From contig NZ_JAVLVU010000001.1 in the NCBI RefSeq assembly GCF_031951985.1, positions 3,968,001 through 4,032,000 on the forward strand: a stretch of DNA of 64,000 nt, given 5' to 3'. Positions 34,883 through 41,783 of the stretch are shown here, piece by piece. This DNA comes from Mucilaginibacter terrae (GTDB lineage: Bacteria > Bacteroidota > Bacteroidia > Sphingobacteriales > Sphingobacteriaceae). The position numbers were made by a program, and so were the translations under genes. Numbering within the stretch: position 1 is the stretch's first letter; each line of letters begins with the position of its first letter. The notes under the pieces were generated by a model, which did no database searches, had not been told where the DNA came from, and saw only the letters and a program-made list of their open reading frames with translations.

Positions 34883-35635
34883 ATGAACTTAAAGAAACTT
34901 TATAGCGTAACCACTTTTGCAATATGCTTATTGGCTGTATGCACTACGGCCAGTGCCCAACTTAATACCCTTACATCTAAAGAGAAAAAAGAAGGCTGGA
35001 AACTGTTGTTTGATGGTAAAACCAGCAACGGCTGGCGCAGCGCTAAAGGCAACACTTTCCCTACTGCAGCCAACGGCTGGATCATTAAAGATGGAACCTT
35101 AACCATACAAGGATCAAACGGTGCCGAATCGCAAAACGTGGGCGATATTGTAACCACGGGTGAGTACGGCGCTTTTGAACTGAGCTTTGATTTTAAGCTT
35201 ACTCCGGGAGCTAACAGTGGTGTTAAATACTTTGTAACACTTGGCGAAAAAACAGGTGGATCGGCTATTGGTTTAGAGTACCAGGTTTTAGATGATGAAA
35301 AGCACCCCGATGCCAAAATGGGACGTGATGGTAACCGTACCTTGGCTTCACTTTATGATTTAAAAACATCCAACAAAGCAAGCGCTGTTAAACCCATAGG
35401 GGAGTGGAACACCGGTAAGGTAATTGTATATCCTAATAACCATGTTGAGCATTGGTTAAACGGTGTAAAAGTGCTGGAGTATGAGCGTAAATCGCCCGAG
35501 TTTCGTGAGTTGGTTAAAATGAGTAAATACAAAGTATGGAAAGATTTTGGTGAAGCCGATAAAGGCCACATTCTGTTGCAAGACCATGGCAACGAGGTAA
35601 GTTTTCGCAATATAAAAATCAAAGAGCTTAAATAG
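34883..35635 (+). CDS. DUF1080 protein (3-keto-disaccharide hydrolase/lyase type), exported
   Basis: 250 residues, signal peptide 1-26 (ending ASAQ). A single concanavalin-like DUF1080 domain: EKKEGWKLLFDGKTSNGWRS, read in parts, GNTFPTAANGWIIKDGTL, YGAFELSFDFKLTPGANSG, LEYQVLDDEKHPDAK and ILLQDHGNEVSFRNIKIKEL. DUF1080 members have been shown to cleave 3-keto glycosides, by a beta-elimination-type route according to what I recall of the Bacteroides enzymes. Here it would act on the product of the Tat-exported oxidoreductases of the operon. Family certain; substrate unknown. Confidence 0.87.
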   Translation: MNLKKLYSVTTFAICLLAVCTTASAQLNTLTSKEKKEGWKLLFDGKTSNGWRSAKGNTFPTAANGWIIKDGTLTIQGSNGAESQNVGDIVTTGEYGAFELSFDFKLTPGANSGVKYFVTLGEKTGGSAIGLEYQVLDDEKHPDAKMGRDGNRTLASLYDLKTSNKASAVKPIGEWNTGKVIVYPNNHVEHWLNGVKVLEYERKSPEFRELVKMSKYKVWKDFGEADKGHILLQDHGNEVSFRNIKIKELK

Positions 35636-35670
35636 TTTTGCGTGTTGGGTAATACGTTTTTAGGAATAAA

Positions 35671-36696
35671 GTGGTGAGTACAACAAACATAATAAGCTTT
35701 GCCTGGCTAAGTTTAGCCGTGTTTGCTGTTATGGCAAGTTATGGTTTCCATACACTCAAAAGGTTCGAAATAAACAGTTATGCCCAGGGCACCACTTATA
35801 GCATAATATATTACGCGGCGGATAGTGTGGTTACCAAAAAACAAACCGATAGTTTGTTGAGCCGGTTGGATAAATCCGTATCATTATACTTGCCAACTTC
35901 GCTTATTTGCAGGTTTAACCGCTCGGCCAAAGGCATTGAGGTTGATGAACCGTTCAGGATACTTGTGCAAAAAGCTATAGCCATTAACAAAGCTACTAAT
36001 GGAGCGGTTGATGTAACCGTAAAACCTTTGGTAGATGCCTGGGGCTTTGGCGCTAATAAGCCCGAGCTGGCCCCTGATGATAAAACCATACAGCGCATCT
36101 TAAAAAATGTGGGTACCGGTAAAATTTGGCTAAAGGGTAGTTTTCTACATAAAAAATACCCCGGTGTGCAAATAGACCTAAACGGTATTGCACAAGGTTA
36201 TTCGGCCGATTTACTGGCGGGGTTATTAGAAAAGCATCATGTTTGGTGCTACATAGCCGAAATTGGCGGAGAGCTGCGTATAAAAGGCCGCAAACCCGAT
36301 GGCGAAAAATTTACCGTTGGCATTGAGGCTATTGATGGTAATGATATGGCCCCCGGGCCAATACGAAAGGTAATTAGCTTTACTGATGGTGCAGTTACTA
36401 CATCGGGCAATTACCGTAAGCATCTGCAATCGGGCGGTAAGCAAATTTCGCATATCATCAACCCCAAAACCGGGTACCCGGCACAAACCGGGATGATTAG
36501 CGTAACGGTTTATGCCAAAGATGCCATTACAGCCGATGGTTATGATAATGGCTTTATGGCCATGGGATTGAAGAAGACGCTTACTTTTTTGGCCAATCAA
36601 AATAACATGCAAGCGTACATTGTTTACAAAAAAAGCGATGGCACCGTTGCTGATACGGCTACCAACGGATTTAAAGCATACGAACTGAAAAGATGA
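35671..36696 (+). CDS. ApbE-like FAD:protein FMN transferase, membrane-anchored
   Basis: 341 residues; start taken at GTG 35671 (GTG 35674 also possible, and no ATG near). A hydrophobic anchor lies at residues ~6-27. The ApbE domain covers ~30-335: YAQGTTYSIIYYA, SVSLYLPTSLICRFNRS, VDVTVKPLVDAWGFG, IDLNGIAQGYSADLL, AEIGGELRIKG, VTTSGNYRKHLQSGGKQISHIINPKTGYP and ITADGYDNGFMAMG with the Mg2+-binding Asp. It attaches FMN to Thr/Ser in Dxx(S/T)GA(S/T) of exported proteins. Its stop overlaps the next start by ATGA. The next gene's protein carries that motif at 319-325. See findings. Confidence 0.88.
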   Translation: MVSTTNIISFAWLSLAVFAVMASYGFHTLKRFEINSYAQGTTYSIIYYAADSVVTKKQTDSLLSRLDKSVSLYLPTSLICRFNRSAKGIEVDEPFRILVQKAIAINKATNGAVDVTVKPLVDAWGFGANKPELAPDDKTIQRILKNVGTGKIWLKGSFLHKKYPGVQIDLNGIAQGYSADLLAGLLEKHHVWCYIAEIGGELRIKGRKPDGEKFTVGIEAIDGNDMAPGPIRKVISFTDGAVTTSGNYRKHLQSGGKQISHIINPKTGYPAQTGMISVTVYAKDAITADGYDNGFMAMGLKKTLTFLANQNNMQAYIVYKKSDGTVADTATNGFKAYELKR

Positions 36697-37889
36697 AACG
36701 GAGAATATTTGTTAAAAATACAGGTATAATAGCAGGGGGACTAATGCTGGGCAATACGGCCGGAGCGTTTGCCAAAAGTGCCGATCGCATCATCAATATA
36801 GGTATTATTGGCTGCGGAGACAGGGGTAAAGGTATTATGCGGGTTATAGACCAGTTTCCGCAAAAGTTTAAGGTGGTGGCCATATGCGATGTGCTGGATA
36901 TGCGCCTGGCCGAAGCACAAAAGCTTGCCAAAGGAAACAATTACAGCCAGTATAAAAATCATAAGCAACTACTGGCCGATGAACAGGTGCATGCCGTAGT
37001 AATTGCTACCCCGCTTAACATGCACTACCCCATCGCTCTTGATGCGCTGAAAGCCGATAAGCATCTCTATCTCGAAAAAACCATGACCTTTAATGTGCAG
37101 CAGGCCCTTGATCTGGTTAAACTGGCAAAGGCCCACCCCAATCAGGTGGTACAGGTTGGGCATCAGTACCGCTACTCGCCATTATACTACAAGGTTAAGG
37201 AGATGATTGCCAAAGGTTACTTGGGCAAAATAAGCCAGGTTGATTGCCGGTGGGACCGCAACGCCAACTGGCGCCGTTCTGTACCCGATCCGTCGCTCGA
37301 GCGGCAGATCAATTGGCGCATGTATAAAGAGTACTCGGGCGGGTTGGTAGCCGAGTTATTGTCGCACCAGATAGATTTTATAAACTGGGCGTTTGATACC
37401 CATCCGTCGGAGTTTATGGCAACAGGCGGAATTGACGTTTTTAAGGATGGCCGCGAAACCTTTGATAATGTGCAGGTAGTATTGCGTTATGGCGAACAAA
37501 ATATGGTAGGCAATTTTGGCGCTACCTGCGGTAATAGCCGCGATGGTTATTTGTTTAAAATTAAAGGCACCAAAGGCACAGTATCATTATTAACAGACCA
37601 GGGCGTGTTTTACCCCGAAAAAGCTGCGGCTGAGAAAACCCTGGTTGACGGTGTTACCGGCGCTACCAAAATTACCTGGAATAAAGATGGCGGTACCTCC
37701 ATTTTACCCGAACCAACCAAAGATGGCACCTGGTATGCCCTTAGTGATTTTTATGAGAAGATCGGCAGTGGCCAGCTGCCCGACTCTAACGTATACACAG
37801 GTGCCAAAACGGCTATTTGTGTGCATTTGGCTAACCAGGCTTTGTATAACAACGAAATTGTGCGCTGGAAGAATGAGTACAATGTATAA
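36693..37889 (+). CDS. Gfo/Idh/MocA oxidoreductase 2, Tat-exported, with a flavinylation-type motif
   Basis: 398 residues. Tat leader KRRIFVKNTGIIAGG, cleaved near AKSA. Rossmann domain from residue ~33 (INIGIIGCGDRGKGI); YLEKTMTF replaces the usual EKP with EKT, so the active-site loop differs. The C-terminal domain has SHQIDFINWAF. Residues 319-325 are D-G-V-T-G-A-T, matching the ApbE acceptor consensus, in a region predicted as surface loop between LLTDQGVFYPEKAA and TWNKDGGTS. The start overlaps the ApbE stop by 4 bp. It may oxidise a sugar in the periplasm and pass electrons to bound FMN. The FMN attachment is inference. Confidence 0.83.
   Translation: MKRRIFVKNTGIIAGGLMLGNTAGAFAKSADRIINIGIIGCGDRGKGIMRVIDQFPQKFKVVAICDVLDMRLAEAQKLAKGNNYSQYKNHKQLLADEQVHAVVIATPLNMHYPIALDALKADKHLYLEKTMTFNVQQALDLVKLAKAHPNQVVQVGHQYRYSPLYYKVKEMIAKGYLGKISQVDCRWDRNANWRRSVPDPSLERQINWRMYKEYSGGLVAELLSHQIDFINWAFDTHPSEFMATGGIDVFKDGRETFDNVQVVLRYGEQNMVGNFGATCGNSRDGYLFKIKGTKGTVSLLTDQGVFYPEKAAAEKTLVDGVTGATKITWNKDGGTSILPEPTKDGTWYALSDFYEKIGSGQLPDSNVYTGAKTAICVHLANQALYNNEIVRWKNEYNV
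37647..37667 (+). other. Candidate ApbE flavinylation motif DGVTGAT
   Basis: The codons gac ggt gtt acc ggc gct acc encode D319-G-V-T322-G-A-T325. The known consensus of ApbE acceptors is Dxx(S/T)GA(S/T), with FMN joined to the last Thr or Ser. Under uniform residue use this pattern is expected about 5 times in 10,000 proteins of this length. Confidence 0.45.
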
Positions 37890-37935
37890 CTACATAAAAT
37901 TTGGATGCCTGCCATATGAATAATAACCCACTCCT

Positions 37936-39012
37936 TTAATTAATTGGTGTGAACTTTAAGCAGCTTGGGCTGTCAATTTCTATTGCGATAGGAGTTGGCA
38001 ATAACGCTCCTGTTTCTGCATCTATAGTAAAAACCACCACCTTGTTTTCTTTTTGATTAGCTACTAATAAATAGTTACCCGCAGGGTCAATTACAAAATT
38101 ACGGGGTTCTTTGCCGCCGCTGCTTTGCCGTTGCACCAAGGTAAGTTTACCGTCCAGAGGGTTAATCTTAAACACAATGATCTCATTAGCATCACCGCGG
38201 TTACTGGCGTAAACAAACCGTCCATTGGGCGATATATGGATATCTCCGCCGCTTATCTCGCCATCAAATCCTTCGGCAAGCATGCTAATGGTTTGTATAT
38301 GTTGCGGCTGCCCGTTGTTATAATCGTAAGCAAAAACATTGCCGCCCATCTCGCTTACCAGGTACAGGTATTTATGGTTAGGGGTAAAGGCTACATGTCT
38401 TGGGCCATCGCCCGGCGGCAGTGCAGTAGCAGAGGGGGTAAGTGGCGTTAAAATATTACTGTGGTTGGGGTTGTAACGGTAAACATGCAGGGTGTCGTCG
38501 CCTAAGTCGGTATATAGTAAATGATTTTCATCGGGCGATAGCATGGCAATATGCACGTGCGATTTTTCCTGCCGGCCGCTATCAGGTCCTGAGCCTTTTA
38601 ATTGGATGATTTGCTTAGCCTTACCCAGTGAGCCATCGGTATTGATGGGGAAAGCATATACGCTGCCACCCTCATAATTGGCGGCAAATACATGCTTCTG
38701 CGCTTTATCAACCGATATATAGCATGGCCCCGGCCCTGAAGGCTGTGTGTTAAGCAGATGAATGGTGCCATCGACAGGATCGAACGAAAATGCACTGATG
38801 CCCCCGGTGCTATTTACCCCAACCTCGTTTACCGAGTAAATAAAACGGTTATTGGCCGCTACACATAAGTAGGTAGGATTATCAATACCCACCGCTGTAC
38901 GGTTTAAATAACTGAGCTCACCGTTTTCTGTATTAAAACGATACACATAAATACCTTCGGTACCGTTGGTTGTATATGATCCAATTATCAAATTAAGAAC
39001 CGGGTTAGCCAT
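37936..39012 (-). CDS. 6-phosphogluconolactonase-like beta-propeller lactonase
   Basis: 358 residues, no signal peptide. A seven-bladed YbhE/Pgl-type propeller over its whole length: LIIGSYTTNGTEGIYVYRFN, read in parts; PTYLCVAANNRFIYSVNE; GPGPCYISVDKAQKHVFAANYEGGSV; SHVHIAMLSPDENHLLYTDLG; GDGPRHVAFTPNHKYLYLVSEMGG; GGDIHISPNGRFVYASNRG. The family opens sugar lactones. It converges on the 3-keto sugar operon; its context suggests a lactone from oxidised sugar as substrate, although a pentose-phosphate role is equally possible. Confidence 0.87.
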   Translation of the reverse strand: MANPVLNLIIGSYTTNGTEGIYVYRFNTENGELSYLNRTAVGIDNPTYLCVAANNRFIYSVNEVGVNSTGGISAFSFDPVDGTIHLLNTQPSGPGPCYISVDKAQKHVFAANYEGGSVYAFPINTDGSLGKAKQIIQLKGSGPDSGRQEKSHVHIAMLSPDENHLLYTDLGDDTLHVYRYNPNHSNILTPLTPSATALPPGDGPRHVAFTPNHKYLYLVSEMGGNVFAYDYNNGQPQHIQTISMLAEGFDGEISGGDIHISPNGRFVYASNRGDANEIIVFKINPLDGKLTLVQRQSSGGKEPRNFVIDPAGNYLLVANQKENKVVVFTIDAETGALLPTPIAIEIDSPSCLKFTPIN

Positions 39013-39077
39013 ATAGCATTAGTTGTTAAGGCTTAACGCCATGCTCCAAAAAGGGTTTTGCAAATTTGCCATTCAAC

Positions 39078-39109
39078 AAAAAAGCCATCCTGGTTTATCA
39101 GAATGGCTA
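39078..39109 (-). terminator. Terminator of the pseudouridine synthase gene
   Basis: Arms aagccatcctg (39082-39092) and cagaatggct (39099-39108) pair with one mismatch; on the minus strand the stem is followed by a T run, downstream of the gene ending at 39161. Confidence 0.7.
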
Positions 39110-39160
39110 TATATTATTAAAAAATCTTGATTCCTGACTCTTGTCTCTTGCTTCTTTTTA

Positions 39161-40636
39161 CTAAACTTTCACCAAATGCTTTAACTGAATAACTTCTTTT
39201 TCTTCCAAAAATCTCCATCGACCGCGTGGTAAGTCTTTTTTGGTAAGGTTGGCGTAAATAGTACGGTCGAGTTTTACAACCTCGTAACCCAAATGCTCAA
39301 ATATACGGCGCACAATGCGGTTTTTACCGCTGTGTATTTGTATGCCTATCTCGCGTTTGCTGCCACCTTGTACGTAACTAACCATGTCGGGCTTAATTAA
39401 GCCGTCTTCCAGTTCTAAGCCATACTCAATTTTGTTCAGGTCGCCTTGGCTTAAAGCCTTATTTAGCTCAACCTGGTAAATTTTTGTAATGCTGTTACGC
39501 GGATGCGAAAGCTTGTCGGCCAGTTCGCCATCATTGGTCATGAGTATTAAACCGGTAGTATTACGGTCTAAACGGCCAACGGGGTAAATACGTTCTTTGC
39601 TGGCTTTGTCAACCAGGTGCATTACCGTACGTCGCTCCTGAGGATCTTCGGTAGTGGTAATATAGTCCTTTGGTTTGTTCAACAGCACGTATACCATTTT
39701 CTCGCGCTTCAGGGTCTCGCCGTTGTAGCGTATCACATCTTTTGATGGGTCAACCTTGTGGCCCAACTCAGATATAACCTCGCCGTTAACCGATACCACG
39801 CCTGCTGCGATCAGCTCATCGGCCTTACGGCGCGAGCAAATGCCAGCATTCGATATATAACGGTTTAAGCGTATTAAATGGCTGTCGTCGCTTTCGGCTG
39901 CTTTTTTATTACGGCCTCGTAAGGTCGTTTTGGGGCGATCTTCGTTAAAATCATCATTAGCCGGTTTGCGGTAATTTGATGGTCTTTCGCCCGATTGCTC
40001 TTTGCGCTCGCGGAAAGGTTTACTACGATCTTCGCCTGCCGGTTTACGGAAGTCTGATGATCTTTCGCCTCCTTGCTCACGGCGTTCGCGGAAGGGTTTG
40101 TTGTTGTTTTCGTCGCGTGCGGGTTTATCGGCCCAGGTACGGCTACTGCCTACTGCGCGGCTAAATTTCTTCTCGCCGCCTTCGCGTTGATCGCCTTCGC
40201 GGGGTTTAAATCCGCTGCTTCTGTCGCTGCCTTTAAAATCACCACCAAATGATTTTTTGAATGGTTTATTGGTGCTGCTGCCACGGCTCTCACCTGCCCG
40301 TTTAAACGGACGGTCGGAGCTTGTGCCTTCACCAGGGTTGCTGCGGTCGCCAAACGGTTTTTTACCGGCTGTTGAGCCAAAGTTCCTTTTGGGTTTTTCA
40401 TCGGCGTTAAAACCGCCCGATGAAGATTTGCGCCCTGCTGTAAACGGTTTTTTATCGCCATCGGCAGCAAACCTTTTTTTAGGTGCGCTATCGTCTGACT
40501 TTTTGAAACCTGAATTAGCATTACGGGTACGCGGTGAAGAGCTGTTGCGTGGTTCGTGGCCACTGCCGCCGGTGCGCCTGCCGGCTGAATTGTTGGACTT
40601 GTCGTCGCGACTGTTCCCTGGTTTTTTGAATACCAT
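39161..40636 (-). CDS. 23S rRNA pseudouridine synthase (RluB/RsuA family) with a long basic N-terminal extension
   Basis: 491 residues, about twice the usual family length. Residues 1 to ~250 are low-complexity, rich in Ser, Gly, Lys, Arg and Asp (many KPF.. and FRERREQ-type repeats), likely disordered and RNA-binding. The S4 domain starts near 255 (HLIRLNRYISNAGICSRRKADEL) and the catalytic domain follows, with PVGRLDRNTTGLILMTNDGELADKLSHP containing the catalytic Asp, and QIHSGKNRIVRRIFEHLGYEV. RluB modifies 23S rRNA near U2605. A minus-strand -7 box TACCTTTG lies at 40668-40675. Confidence 0.9.
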   Translation of the reverse strand: MVFKKPGNSRDDKSNNSAGRRTGGSGHEPRNSSSPRTRNANSGFKKSDDSAPKKRFAADGDKKPFTAGRKSSSGGFNADEKPKRNFGSTAGKKPFGDRSNPGEGTSSDRPFKRAGESRGSSTNKPFKKSFGGDFKGSDRSSGFKPREGDQREGGEKKFSRAVGSSRTWADKPARDENNNKPFRERREQGGERSSDFRKPAGEDRSKPFRERKEQSGERPSNYRKPANDDFNEDRPKTTLRGRNKKAAESDDSHLIRLNRYISNAGICSRRKADELIAAGVVSVNGEVISELGHKVDPSKDVIRYNGETLKREKMVYVLLNKPKDYITTTEDPQERRTVMHLVDKASKERIYPVGRLDRNTTGLILMTNDGELADKLSHPRNSITKIYQVELNKALSQGDLNKIEYGLELEDGLIKPDMVSYVQGGSKREIGIQIHSGKNRIVRRIFEHLGYEVVKLDRTIYANLTKKDLPRGRWRFLEEKEVIQLKHLVKV

Positions 40637-40795
40637 ATTTTGTTGTTAAAGCTTTAAAAGCGGGCAGCAAAGGTACGAAAATTTGAGCAATTGCGAAAAA
40701 AATTTCCACATACAAAATCGCGCTTTAAATACCCGTCAAGGCATTGTTTTAAGATTTTTTCCACAGTGCTCAAAACACTAAGTTGGCATAAGTAG

Positions 40796-40824
40796 TTGAT
40801 ATTGTGATATGTTTTGTACCTTTG
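40796..40824 (+). promoter_or_regulatory. Promoter of the lytic transglycosylase gene
   Basis: TTG (40796-40798), an 18-bp spacer and TACCTTTG (40817-40824), 43 bp before the ATG at 40868; a full match to the Bacteroidota pattern. Confidence 0.65.
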
Positions 40825-40867
40825 CCCCACACATCTACCTGTGTATTGTTGAACTAAATAAAATTGA

Positions 40868-41632
40868 ATGATTAAAAATCACCTCATTACGTGCTCCGTA
40901 ATATGTGTGCTGTTTATCATTTCAAGACTCTTCGTTTTCAGTGTTGATCACAAAGAGGAATTGAAAAGCAGTCCTGTTCGATTTAACGTTTTTGAAATCA
41001 AAAAGGTTGAAGAGAATCCAAAATTAAACTTTGCCGACGAGAATGTGCCGGTAAAGAATTTGAAAGTAAAACGTAAGATCAGCTACTCCATCTGGAAGCA
41101 TAGCCGATACACCTCACAAGCCAAAGAGCTACAAGCTCAGGCCGCTAAATGGTTCCCGATGATCGTTCCCATTTTGCAGTTTTACGGCATTCCCGAAGAT
41201 TTTAAATATGTTCCATTATTGGAATCGGGTTTTAAAAAGCAGGCACGTTCACCGCGTGGCGCAGCTGGTATATGGCAGTTTATGCCCGGTACCGCCCGCC
41301 AGTATGGCTTAAAAGTTGGCCACGGTAAAGATGAACGCCTGAACAACCGCAAGGCTACCATTGCTGCATGCAAGTATATTAAAGACTTGTATAATGAAAT
41401 GGGAAGCTGGACATTGGCTGCGGCTGCTTACAACGCTGGTTCGCCACGTATGCAAAAAGCAATTAACCGCAAAAACGGGGGTAATTATTTCTTTATGAAA
41501 TTAAACCGCGAAACCGGTATGTATGTATACAACCTGGTAGCCATGAAAGAAGTTATGGACAAAGAGGTAGAGGAAAACTATGGCCCGATGATGGCCAATG
41601 TACTCCCCGCCGACACATTGTCATTTAACTAA
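40868..41632 (+). CDS. Lytic transglycosylase (SLT/MltD-like)
   Basis: 254 residues with an N-terminal signal anchor (VICVLFIISRLFVF). The SLT goose-lysozyme-like domain covers ~100-230: catalytic Glu in VPLLESGFKKQARSPRG, then AAGIWQFMPGTARQYGLKVG, DERLNNRKATIAACKYIKDL and WTLAAAAYNAGSPRMQKAI. It cleaves the MurNAc-GlcNAc link of peptidoglycan, making anhydromuropeptides. No LysM repeat is present, unlike full-length MltD. A well-formed terminator (41659-41687) follows the gene. Confidence 0.93.
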   Translation: MIKNHLITCSVICVLFIISRLFVFSVDHKEELKSSPVRFNVFEIKKVEENPKLNFADENVPVKNLKVKRKISYSIWKHSRYTSQAKELQAQAAKWFPMIVPILQFYGIPEDFKYVPLLESGFKKQARSPRGAAGIWQFMPGTARQYGLKVGHGKDERLNNRKATIAACKYIKDLYNEMGSWTLAAAAYNAGSPRMQKAINRKNGGNYFFMKLNRETGMYVYNLVAMKEVMDKEVEENYGPMMANVLPADTLSFN

Positions 41633-41658
41633 AATATTTAGTATTTACGGAGCAAATG

Positions 41659-41691
41659 AGGCCTGTATGCATTGTGCATACAGGCCTTTTT
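41659..41691 (+). terminator. Intrinsic terminator of the transglycosylase gene
   Basis: Arms aggcctgtatgca (41659-41671) and tgcatacaggcct (41675-41687) are a perfect 13-bp stem with a 3-nt loop and a T tail. Confidence 0.92.
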
Positions 41692-41701
41692 AGTATATTT
41701 G
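41672..41701 (+). promoter_or_regulatory. Promoter candidate for uvrA within the terminator loop
   Basis: The loop trinucleotide TTG (41672-41674), a 19-bp spacer and TATATTTG (41694-41701) match the Bacteroidota promoter pattern, 83 bp before the uvrA ATG. The -7 box is a full match. Confidence 0.45.
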
Positions 41702-41783
41702 CCGCTCGTTTTGAGATAATTATACGCGGCCAAAAAACTTAGCGGCCGTTTACAAGTTAAATACTTGTTTGTTAACAACATTT

